In this document: positions 54,961 through 64,000 of the stretch, in pieces | Position numbering within the stretch: position 1 is the stretch's first letter | How the letters are laid out: every line of letters begins with the position of its first letter | The notes under the pieces: generated by a model | What the model was told of the DNA's origin: nothing | Databases searched by the model: none | What the model saw: only the letters and a program-made list of their open reading frames with translations | Assembly (NCBI GenBank): GCA_963920525.1 | Contig: OY986436.1 | Span: 12,537,467 to 12,601,466, forward strand | Direction of reading: 5' to 3' | From: Dichetophora obliterata | Taxonomy: Eukaryota; Arthropoda; Insecta; Diptera; Sciomyzidae | DNA length: 64,000 nt | Position numbers and translations under genes: made by a program

Positions 54961-56083
54961 GTGTCAATCGGAAACTTTTCAGTCGGATGATCAAATTTTG
55001 ACAAATGGTAGAGCAATTTTTGGCATTTGTGAGGTGAATATTACTATCAAAATGTGTGCTAGCCCCAGGTGCTACTACAAATTTTGACAATCGAAAGCGA
55101 AGTTTTGGTACACTCAAAAATAAAGAAAAAAAAAAAAAACAAAACACGACAATTGCCGCGACATTTTTAGTTCGAGTGCTTGTACTTGCAGCTTATTTCG
55201 TAAACTTATAATATTGTAAACTTAAAAAATAACAAAATCACAAAATAATAAAAATTACAAAAAAAAAAAACGAAACTGCTTGAGCTTGTGTGTGTGGGCC
55301 ATTGATCTCCCGGTACATCAGCAAGTGCAGCAAAGTTAAATTGGCTTTCTTTGCTGGCGAATGTCCTCTAAGTGCTACTACCAGAAGCACAAGCAAGTGC
55401 AGTGCAAAATTTCTTGCTAGCCAACATCCACCAAGTGTCACCAGCAGCACCAGCAAGTGCAGCACAATTCAATTGACTGGTCAACTCTCCAATATTTCAG
55501 AAGCACCATTTCAGCATGTCTCAAGCGCAGAGGCAAATTTCTACCATTATACTCCGGCGTGAATTAAATAAATTGATAGCGGAGAACTTGCTCTTCATTT
55601 GCTTGTGCTGCTGGTGATGGCACTTGGAGGATGTTGGCTAGCAAGAAATTTGCGTTGCACTTGCTTGTGCTGCTGCTGGTGGCACTTGGAGGACGTTCAC
55701 CAGCAAAGAAAGCCAGTTTAACTTTGCTGCACTTGCTTATGCACCGGGAGATCGTTGGCCCACACACACAAACACAAGCACTTTCGTTTTTTTTATTTTA
55801 TTTTATTTTATTTTTTAAGTTTACAAGTATTATTACAAGTTGACAAAATAAGTTGCAAGTACAAGCACTCGAATTAAATATGTTGCAAATTAAATAAAAT
55901 GCAAATTAAATAAAATATTTGCGCTAATACACAACCGAAATGTGAAACGCCAAAATTTTTAATTGTCAAAATTTCATCGCCCATTTGACACAGCAAAAGA
56001 GACACATTTATTTCAACATACACAAATTTTATTCAACGTGATATTTTCTATCCTACCACGACTGAAAAGTTTCCTATTGACAC
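54961..56083. mobile_element. foldback element, 1.1 kb, with AGCAAGTGCAG modules
   Basis: The terminal repeat is GTGTCAATCGGAAACTTTTC, with the inverted copy GTGTCAATAGGAAACTTTTC at the right end. Inside, arms of about 300 bp (about 55175-55490 and 55590-55880) are inverted copies rich in AGCAAGTGCAG. The plus strand from 55290 and the minus strand from 55767 therefore encode almost the same short peptide (ISRYISKCSKVKLAFFAGE / ISRCISKCSKVKLAFFAGE). This is read as a by-product of the palindrome rather than a gene. Confidence 0.8.
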
Positions 56084-56404
56084 ACACCCTGAGATCAAAA
56101 TTAGTATTCTACAAAAAAGTAAAATATAAGGAAGTGGTGTAATAGAAAAGTGTGGTAGTTTCTATATTGGTTTTGGTTCACACAAATACAGAAACAATCA
56201 CACAGGGCCGTATTCGGTTGCATCGTAAAATAAGGCCCAAACTGTTAAGTTTGTTCTTATGCATTAAAATTTCAGGAACATTTCAAGAATAGCAACTACT
56301 CTAATTATTTAAAAATTTCAGATCGCTCGTAATTGGCTTAGAAGTTAGAGGCATCCAACGTTGGAAAAAACGTTGGACCAAAAGTCTAGCTGATTTTTTA
56401 AGTC
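56084..56404. other. gene-free stretch
   Basis: No gene. A short inverted CAACGTTGG/CCAACGTT pair lies near 56357-56380. Confidence 0.3.
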
Positions 56405-56863
56405 TTCCAACAAAAACTAAGCTTTATGGGTATCAAAAGAGATAATAAAAGTATCTATTCAACAACATATCAAACATAAAAATACATGCATTTAAGATGA
56501 AATCCTTTTTCTTACTTAAAATCGTGAGGTTTTTCCAAATTTAATAGAAAAAACTAAATGCATTTAGTTGTCTCTTTTTAATAGGAGGACTTTGGCCGCT
56601 GCATAGGGATTACAAACCTCAGTAAGTCCAACACAGGCTTCGCTGTCTACAGGACTTCTTGATGTAGCTATATTTTAATAATTCTCTTTTTAATGCATTG
56701 CTTTCATGGGAAAGAATCCACTAGTTTTTCAGACAAATTCTAATTATAAGAAAAAAATTATATCTTAAAAAGTAATATATGGAATTTAATGTTTGACACC
56801 TCGTTGAATAGAAACGCACATTATTTTTGTTTTAATACCCATAAAGCTTAGTTTTGTTGAAAA
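56405..56863. mobile_element. probable foldback MITE, about 460 bp
   Basis: The left end TTCCAACAAAAACTAAGCTT, continuing TATGGGTATCAAAA, is matched by the inverted right end TTTCAACAAAACTAAGCTTT, continuing ATGGGTATTAAAA. TATTCAAC is also shared in inverted form. No coding content. Confidence 0.75.
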
Positions 56864-57599
56864 ACTAGAGAAACAGAAAGATTTTTAGGTAAACTTTCTA
56901 AATTTGAAGGCCTATAAATTCTAAACTTGAACTTTAATTACAAACTATATTAGATTAATTTTTAAAAATCCTTATTTTGTGGGTGTTTCTGCCTAGTTGT
57001 TGTGCAGAAATCAGAAAAATTTAACGAACCGGTGATAAATCTGATTCACTATGCTGAAAAAAAGAGCGCCCCAAAAATATATTCAACTGTGAAAAATGAC
57101 TGCGCCCCCGAAGCAGTGTTTGTATTTTGATAGATGTGGTTTGATTATACTGGCGCAAAATCAATGGGTTCTAATTTTCATCTTTAAACCATTTTTTATT
57201 AGAAATATATACATTTCTAATACAATAAGTTAAAAAATATCTTTTGAAACTAAATAAAGCACTTTTGTTAAAAGAATTCAAACCATATGAACATATTTAC
57301 CTGTGAAACGAAAATGCATTGTTTTTAAGTTTTTTTTTTTACAATTTTCAAGCGCACAACACATGTCGCATTTATTTTTGTGCTTTTTTTCTTTGATTTT
57401 GTGGCTTTTTAAGTAGTAAAAAATGCTTAAAATGAAATTATTTTCAATTATTTTGCTGAGGAGTCTTCCAATCAGATGGCAGGGTTCTCAGAAATGTCAA
57501 AAAACACTCGCTGTCTCGCTCGCACAATTTACGAATGGTGCGACAGTTCACGTACAGTGTATGTGTTAGCAACACCATTTTCTTATATTTTTACTTCTT
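56864..57599. other. gene-free stretch
   Basis: AT-rich; nothing recognised. The short frame starting near 57476 runs into the following repeat and has no known motif. Confidence 0.3.
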
Positions 57600-58083
57600 T
57601 AGTATTCTGCAGAGAAATCTTTTATGAAATCTGTTATACATTACAAAATATTTTTTTAACTGTAAAAAAATCTTTGCATACTCTTGAATTGGTATTCTAC
57701 GTGAAAAAATCTGTTATGAAACATAACAGAATAACAGATACATTTTTCTGCCTTTTATCGGAATTTAAATAGCGGTTTTGGCCAACGCCATATGCTCGTC
57801 TCCAAGTTGTTATTAACGTTTGTAACCTACGCGGTAAAAATATTTTGCAAAAATATTTGCAATTTACACATTAAAAGCGATAACTTCTTTAACAACAAAC
57901 AACTGTTTGATAACAGAAGTTAACGCAATTGTAATAGATTTTTGTTTTTGAAGATTGATAACAGGGTACCATAAAAGTTCCAAAAGCCGAATAGCAATTT
58001 TAACAGATCTTTTATAGTCGGCATCTTTTATGATTCATAACAAAAAATTCATAACAGAATAAGAGATCTGGCAGAATAGGCCC
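57600..58083. mobile_element. TCTGTTATGA-repeat element, about 480 bp
   Basis: The left end TATTCTGCAGAGAAATCTTT and the inverted right end CCTATTCTGCCAGATCTCTT are similar. Internal TCTGTTATGA and TAACAGA words are repeated in both orientations. A partial relative is at 54860-54960. Confidence 0.55.
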
Positions 58084-58347
58084 AAATATTTATCAGTATT
58101 TTTCGATACATTGTTAAAATATTTTAAGTACGAGATTAAGTCAGAAAACAATCGATATTCAACTATATCTAAACAAAAATAAGCACTTGCGTGAGACTAC
58201 TACATAATTGTATCCAACTTACTTCTTTTCGTAAAGTGGCCTATATATTTACAAGCGAACTTATCTCACATGTACGCTTAACGTATTTTGTTTTTGCCAC
58301 ACACTTCTTTAACATGCTTCTGAACTTGCTCGCATATAGTAACAATT

Positions 58348-58791
58348 AGGCAATTCACAGTTCATGTTAATTAATGTTTAATGTGCTAATTCTGAAATGT
58401 GCTATTTTGCCAGTTAATTTTTTGTTTTTGTTTTTGTTTTGCATGTAAGCACAAATTAAACCGGTATGTTAAATGTTGCCAGTTTTGTACATGCCCTAAG
58501 GCATGCTTTTGTAGAGTGTTAAAGTGTTATTTCGTGAACAGCTGTTTTACGTGAATAAAAAAGAGTTGTCTGGTAAATAATTTTGATGAAGTTTTCAATA
58601 AAACGGAATATTAAATTGAGTTATTTAACTTTTAATAGAATCCAAAACATCTGAGCTGCATATTAAAGGTTCCAGCGCTGTTTTGAAACTGCAAATCAAT
58701 ACTTTTCACTTAAGTTGAGCTCACAGTTGTAAAAAATTAGTACATTAAAAAATTACTATATTAAAACATTACAATGAACTGTGAATTGCCC
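58348..58791. mobile_element. GGCAATTCACAGTTCAT MITE, about 444 bp
   Basis: The left end GGCAATTCACAGTTCATGTT and inverted right end GGCAATTCACAGTTCATTGT match, and the inner flanks share GTGCTAATT/GTACTAATT. No coding content. Confidence 0.8.
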
Positions 58792-59167
58792 AAATTTCTT
58801 TTTATTTCTTGTGTATTTCTTAGATGCTATAAATTATATTAATAAAAATATGCTACGTATTAAATTTTTGAATTATTTCATAATTTGCATTAACTTATAG
58901 AAAGTAATATTTGCCAATCTTAATTTTTATCTCAATAATAGCAAAAGATTTTAGTTTGAGCAGTCCAACTCACTTTGATTTAATAAAATAAAAAGATTTA
59001 TAGTTTTCTCAAATAACATCACAGCTTATAAAATTTGAACTCTCAGGGAAAGCATTTTAATTTTTAAAGCGATGTATGATATAGCTCCATTAATGTCAGA
59101 ATACGTTAAAAACCTAATATGCTGGTTAATAAAAAAGTGTGATATGTATACAAGACCCTATAACCTT
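58792..59167. other. gene-free stretch
   Basis: AT-rich; nothing recognised. Confidence 0.3.
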
Positions 59168-60622
59168 GTATCGATGAAAAGTAAACCTATTTTTGACATC
59201 ATCTCAATCGTTAGACATTTGAATGACATTTCCGAAATTTTTTTTTAAATGGTCCCTATGGTGATTTTTTATGTTTTCGTTATATTTTTGGTTTTTCTTG
59301 TCTGATCTAAAAAAATTATATATATGTGTGCTTGCTGATTTTTTGCATATTTTTCTTAATTTTTTTTTTAACCTAAAATGATTTTTTCTCGAATAATCAC
59401 CCTATCTACCTCAGTTCTTAATAGAGATGGCAGTTCTTACAATCAAAGTCGAGCGTGATTTTCCGTGTTCGTGCAATAAAATGTTACTACCATCACTTTA
59501 CCAACTATTTAAAAAACGAATAAAAACAATAAAAACACATTCTTATGTTATAATAGTTGCAATATTTTTAAGTTGAAACATAAATGTTAAAAAAATATGT
59601 GTATAATTTTCATAGCTACATTGCAAAGTTCTAAATCGTGCTTTTTCGTGCGTGTTTGTGCGTTTTCGTGCAAGTATGAAAAATCATTTTCGTGTTCGTG
59701 CATTTAAACGGTCGTCTTGCTCCTGAGTGCCAGTGCCTCTGAAATGTTGCACACGCCCATCTCTAGTTCCTACTATATAATAATATTCTTAAAATGACAC
59801 AAAAGATAAGCTCACAAAAATTCAATAATACCATGGGATCAACAAAAAACGATATCATTGATTTTTGGAGCACTTTCGACCAATTTCATGCAAAGAATAA
59901 CACTTTTAGATCACTAACAATTTGTTAATTTTAAAAATTTGTTTTTAATTCGAGCTACCTCAGTTCGGCAATTTCGTGGACTTAACCACTAACCAATCTG
60001 ATCTCCAGTATTCGAACAAAATTATTAAAATTTCACCGCAGAGGAATAAGCTTAAATATGTCTTTAATTTTAACGTCATATTTCAAACATTATATGTAAT
60101 GTTTTATTTTCGACATATTATCCTTGCCACTCGCAAAACACAAAGAGTTTCGTTCAAATTGTACACATGTTTTTCAAAGCAGTCGTTGACGAAAACGTTT
60201 GGAACACTTTTTCGCAAAGCTAGACAGTTGCGATCGCTACAACCAGCTTGAGTACTGAACAGATTTTAAAAAAAAATTCTTTATGATCCAAAAGTTTTAT
60301 CCTTTGCATGAGATTGGTCGGAAGTGCTCCAAAACTCAATTAGACCGTTTTCATTTGTTCCCACGGTTTTATTGATTTTTTTGGGAGCTTTCGTTTTGTG
60401 TCATTTAAGGAATAATATTATATTGTAGGAACTAGATAGATTAGGTGATTAGTCGAGAAAAAATAATTTGTAAAAATAAAATCAAGAAAAATTCCCAAAA
60501 GATCAGAAAACACACAAATATATATATAATGTTTGACCATTTAAATTTTTTTTTTTTTCAAAAATGTCATTCAAATTTCTAACGATTGAGGCGGTGTCAA
60601 AATAGGTTAGTTTTGGTGATAC
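59168..60622. mobile_element. long foldback element with nested hAT MITE in its left arm
   Basis: Arms of several hundred bases pair. Left CCTATTTTTGACATCATCTC and CAATCGTTAGACATTTGAAT match inverted right CCTATTTTGACACCGCCTC and CAATCGTTAGAAATTTGAAT. Further in, GAGCACTTTCGACCAATTTC matches inverted GAGCACTTCCGACCAATCTC. The left arm is interrupted by the MITE at 59422-59765. No transposase. Confidence 0.82.
59414..59773. mobile_element. hAT-type MITE, 344 bp, in foldback arm
   Basis: The element is 59422-59765, with ends TAGAGATGG and CCATCTCTA. The flanks GTTCTTAA and GTTCCTAC match at 6 of 8. The uninterrupted opposite arm of the foldback (near 60425-60440, read inverted: TAGTTCCTACAAT) shows the empty site. 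Internal TTCGTG(T/C)-type repeats occur near both ends. Confidence 0.85.
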
Positions 60623-60635
60623 ATTCTGTTGTATA

Positions 60636-61800
60636 CAGTGCCACAATAAGCAACACCAAAAAGTTCATAGTATATGTGAATAACTTTAAAATATTTTGCG
60701 ATTTTACCACTTGCCTATGTAATATTTGGATATTAACTATTTTTTAAAGCCACACTCAGTCAAAAACACACCCTAAACATTTTTTTTTAAATTTGAGCAC
60801 CTTGTTATCAATATGAAAGTAGTTTCATTGTGCTTAAGTATAAAGACCTTCAAATAAAATATATGATGAATAATATATAATTCAATGAATATGTTCTCAA
60901 TCCAAGGCGAAAAACGGGTGCATTTTTATATATAGAAATATTTATGAATAAATATGATTTTTAGGCCATTTTGTGTGAGTATTTTTGAGTAGTGGTTTTC
61001 GGAAAGTATTTTTTAATTGCAATTTAAATATAAAAATTAAACTTTTCCTTGAAAACAGAAACAGAATTGAAAGAAATTAAATTTTTCTTTTTTGTCTTTC
61101 AATTGCAATTGGAAAGTACTGGCCAAAAATGTATACTCAAAATTTATTAATAAAGTTTAAATTACACCTAGCCATAATCCCCAAACAGATATTTTATATG
61201 TATTTTCACTGTCTCAAAAAAAAAATACGTGTATGTATTTTATTCAGACGGACGACGATTTGTATGGCGAAAATCTAACACCGCTCTCAATTAAAAAATG
61301 TATTCTTACAATAAAACTTATAAATAGCTAAATAGCTTTTTTGACAGGCTATGTATGGCATTGTCATATTTTTTTTTGCCATGGCTGCATTGTAAATTTG
61401 GCATTTATTGAATCTACAATATACATATTCCAGAAATATTCGATTTAAAAAAATAATCTTACGCCCAGTGCTGAGAAACTTGGAATAGAAAGAGAATTTA
61501 TGCTGGTCCAAGATAATGACCTCAAACATAATTCAGTACTTATCAAGAAAACACTTCCATACCCTCCGCAATCTCCAGATCTCAGTTATATTAAGAATGT
61601 AGGGAATTTATTATAATGGAAAGATCGACAACACTCGATTTCCCATAAGATACAGCTGAAACAATTAGTTGATTCAATGAAAAACTGCTTACAGGAAGTA
61701 AATAATTGCAGCTTCTTAATAATTACGACTTCTCAACATAAATTTTTATGTTTTACTGTAGTGTACGTATAATAAATTGATCTCAATTGTCTTATTTAAA
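60636..61800 (+). mobile_element. Tc1-like transposon remnant
   Basis: A possible left end CAGTGCCACAATAAGCAACA follows TA at about 60634. No matching right end was found. The remnant holds a decayed transposase on the plus strand in its right part. Confidence 0.5.
61450..61735 (+). pseudogene. Tc1-type transposase fragment, catalytic residue changed
   Basis: The plus strand reads KLGIEREFMLVQDNDLKHNS, the second DDE aspartate motif (xQDNDPKHTS). It continues YPPQSPDLSYIKNVGNLL, where the family has PxSPDLNPIENxW. The conserved glutamate of IEN is lysine here. Upstream and downstream sequence is riddled with stops. Confidence 0.8.
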
Positions 61801-62042
61801 TAATGTTGAAATTAATAAAATAAAAATTATTTAATATTTATTTTTTATATTTCGTAATTTTGATTTAATTTATGTAAATTAATATTACTGAATTTTTTTT
61901 TATAAGACATACAGTTTTAATAATGTCTTTTATTTTTGAATATAGCTGACGAGCACATTTTTTATACAGTGTAAGCATAAAAAGGTTTTTTTACATCAAA
62001 AGACAAAAAAATTAGTCTTTTAAAACTCAATAATAACCTTTT

Positions 62043-62409
62043 TGTTGCGGCAGCAACGTGATGGCGAAAAATACAAAAATAATGAACACTCTCGTTGGCT
62101 TTCAATTCAGATTTATTGATGAGATATATGAGTATGTATATGAGGAGAGAGGGTTATTATCTATGAAAAATAATATAATAAATGAAAGTTTAACAATAAA
62201 AAGGACAATTTTTACTTATTTGTATTTCCTTTGCAGAGTTCGTGGAATGAATGAAGATAATTCTAAATAGTTGTTAAATTTAAAATGCTTCGGCAAAGTT
62301 GCCGAAACTCCACGAAAATGTCAAACAAAAACGAAACAAAAGGAATGTGTTCAAATATATGATAACAAAGTTTAACAGTGTTGTGCACTTACAAAAAAAG
62401 TACATTACA
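62043..62409 (-). repeat. candidate 3' LTR of BEL/Pao element
   Basis: Lies just beyond the pol stop on the minus strand. It starts TGTAATGTAC and ends GCCGCAACA on that strand, i.e. TG...CA. The partner LTR is outside the window, so the boundaries are a guess. No clear polypurine tract was seen. Confidence 0.35.
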
Positions 62410-62428
62410 AAAGTAGTAAATATAGATA

Positions 62429-64000
62429 TTAGTTTTGGGCAGCAACATCCCGCCTCCCGTGAGTCGACACTCCAGTCAAAGACTCACCAATAACGTCAAG
62501 CTTAGCCAATTTAGAAGCTGGCCTCCGCAAAGAGCCAGTTGCAGTTTTAACCATCGCTGAGCGCACTTGCCCGTCAGTTGCCGGGAACACTTTCTCGACT
62601 CGTCCACGTTTCCATTCGCCACGATTCTCGCTTTCATCACATATGATAACAACGTCTCCGATTCGTAGAGGATCTACGGAACGATACCATTTCGTTCGGC
62701 GTGTAAGCGTTGGCAGGTATTCGAGCACCCACCTTCTCCAGAATGACTGCTTCAATTGTTGCAGAATGTGCCATTGTTTTTTGAGGCAGGCTTTCTCGTT
62801 TATTTTCGGTGTCTGAATATAATTTGGACAGCCCAACAAAAAATGGTTTGGCGAAAGAGGTTCCGAATCAGAAGTCTCAATTGGAAGATGCGTAAGAGGT
62901 CTTGAATTAACCAGATTTTCTGCTTCTATTAGAAAACTCTGGAGCGTCTCTATCTGAGGAGCTTTTTCCTTAAGTGCGACCGCCAAGACGCGTTTGACAC
63001 ACCCTACCATTCGCTCCCAAGCGCCTCCAGCTGAAGGATTTCCTGGCGTATTGAAAATCCACTCAATACCACGTTTAGTACATTCATTCTGGATTCCAGA
63101 AACTGTAATCACCCACTCTTCCTTGCTTGCCCCGATGAAGTTCGTGCCCTGATCACTTCGTATGCGTACTGGCAAACCACGCCGATTTATAAAATTTCTT
63201 AAGCATAGAATTACAGCATCTGTGGATAAATCTCGAGCTAGCTCTAGGTGAATCGCCCTGATAGAAAGGCATGTAAAAACAGCAACCCATCTTTTTTCTC
63301 GGCGTCTTCCAATGGCCACATATATCGGTCCAAAGTAGTCAAGTCCTGTATATGAAAAAGGACGTTCATACGCAGTTAAACGATCGATTGGAAGCTGTCC
63401 CATCAATGGCGGCTCAGGATTTGCTGATTTAATTTTGCAATATTGACATTTCGATTTTATTGATCTTACGAGACGTCGCAGGCTTGGAATCCAAAACTTT
63501 GCTCGTATAGCACAAACTATTGCTTCTTGGTTCTGGTGGCGAAAACTCTCGTGGTAGTTTTGGATTATTAAGTTAGAAAATACATGTATTTTAGGCAATA
63601 TGATTGGTCTTTTGACATCATAAGTCACACATTCGGCGTTATCAATTCGTCCTCCTAATCGAATTATTCCGCTTTCGTCCAAAACTGGTGTTAATTTGAA
63701 AAGAGGACTGGTTTTGGAAATTGGTTTCTTTGAAGTCAGCAGATGAATTTCTGTTGGAAATGTAATTCCTTGAACGATTTTGCATAAAAGCAGCTCCGCA
63801 TCTTTTATTTCGTTAACTTTCAGGGGTAAAAGGCAACCTACTGACAAATCAGGCTTGCATCTATGATGTTGGCGGATCTGTTTAAACTTGACGACTGCAC
63901 GACGAACCCAACTCATCACTTTGAGAAGAGTATAATAGTTTGAATATCTTTCGAATGGAAAAACGGCGTCAACACCAATCAAAAATATAAATTTAGACCG
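62429..64000 (-). CDS. BEL/Pao retrotransposon Pol, integrase end (partial)
   Basis: The last 523 or so codons of an LTR-retrotransposon polyprotein, open to the right window edge. In order: the RNase H-integrase junction (YYTLLKVMSWVRRAV), a zinc-binding HHCC-type region (NYHESFRHQNQEAIV, then KCQYCK), and the integrase core with D (GLDYFGPIYV), D (RSDQGTNFIGA) and E (NPSAGGAWERMVGCVKRVL). The E motif AGGxWER is typical of BEL/Pao. A C-terminal domain follows (SFWRRWVLEYLPTLTRRTKW, GDVVIICDE). The stop is at 62429-62431. No stop or frameshift interrupts the visible part, and the catalytic D, D, E are present, so it may be a young copy. Confidence 0.92.
   Translation of the reverse strand, partial: RSKFIFLIGVDAVFPFERYSNYYTLLKVMSWVRRAVVKFKQIRQHHRCKPDLSVGCLLPLKVNEIKDAELLLCKIVQGITFPTEIHLLTSKKPISKTSPLFKLTPVLDESGIIRLGGRIDNAECVTYDVKRPIILPKIHVFSNLIIQNYHESFRHQNQEAIVCAIRAKFWIPSLRRLVRSIKSKCQYCKIKSANPEPPLMGQLPIDRLTAYERPFSYTGLDYFGPIYVAIGRRREKRWVAVFTCLSIRAIHLELARDLSTDAVILCLRNFINRRGLPVRIRSDQGTNFIGASKEEWVITVSGIQNECTKRGIEWIFNTPGNPSAGGAWERMVGCVKRVLAVALKEKAPQIETLQSFLIEAENLVNSRPLTHLPIETSDSEPLSPNHFLLGCPNYIQTPKINEKACLKKQWHILQQLKQSFWRRWVLEYLPTLTRRTKWYRSVDPLRIGDVVIICDESENRGEWKRGRVEKVFPATDGQVRSAMVKTATGSLRRPASKLAKLDVIGESLTGVSTHGRRDVAAQN

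Noticed and set aside
55238..55843. Short Leu/Ser-rich open frames on both strands
   Set aside because: Products of the foldback symmetry of the AGCAAGTGCAG arms, not independent genes.
62299..62493. Plus-strand frame MPKLHENVKQKR...
   Set aside because: Overlaps the candidate LTR and the end of BEL/Pao pol in antisense; no motif.

Overview
The window looks like a piece of a fly (Diptera) nuclear chromosome, most likely a non-Drosophila higher fly with a large, transposon-rich, AT-rich genome; a tephritid would fit, but the sequence alone does not prove it. Five host protein genes could be assembled exon by exon. All have introns with fly-like splice sites, and all read through in frame after splicing. 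The species guess rests on protein similarity recalled from Drosophila and human, and no search was run.

Host genes, left to right. (1) 10974-13276, minus: barren/CAP-H, the kleisin of condensin I, 2 exons, 745 aa. (2) 17213-19303, plus: an ER protein disulfide isomerase of the PDIA5/CG9302 type, 4 exons, 639 aa, with signal peptide, four CxxC active sites and a C-terminal HDEL; its third intron uses a GC-AG splice pair. (3) 22281-22975, minus: ribosomal protein L24, 3 exons, 156 aa. (4) 29375-31004, plus: TMEM138, 4 exons, 163 aa. (5) 32152-54144, minus: the STK11IP/LIP1 (CG9044-like) leucine-rich-repeat protein, 10 exons, 1394 aa, spread over 22 kb because introns 1 and 3 are full of nested transposons. 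The genes have unrelated jobs (chromosome condensation, ER folding, translation, ciliary membrane, LKB1/lysosome scaffold) and are simply neighbours.

Most of the rest is mobile-element sequence. 0.8-4.8 kb: a decayed Tc1-like transposon broken at one terminal repeat by a 5'-truncated LINE with reverse transcriptase and RNase H. 5-10.3 kb: a tandem duplication, a perfect 87-bp palindrome, a hAT MITE with an exact 8-bp target duplication, clustered ACACCG palindromes and a piggyBac deletion derivative with TTAA flanks. 13.8-16.2 kb: a 647-bp MITE, two tRNA-like SINE copies and a LINE scrap. 20-28 kb: at least seven short inverted-repeat elements, several with 3-bp target duplications, and a palindrome-bearing repeat family. 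36-43.2 kb (STK11IP intron 3): MITEs and a hAT-within-hAT nest with further insertions. 45.3-54 kb (STK11IP intron 1): a Jockey-type LINE, a 607-bp hAT foldback and a long foldback element built from about 115-bp subrepeats, itself carrying a minisatellite-bearing insertion. 54.9-62 kb: more foldbacks and a Tc1 remnant. 62-64 kb: the 3' end of a BEL/Pao retrotransposon running off the right edge.

I found no CRISPR array, operon, rRNA or convincing functional tRNA. The most informative observations are structural: precise nested insertions, foldback elements with subrepeat arms, an active-site-splitting GC-AG intron, and near-identical inverted repeats that flank three of the host genes.
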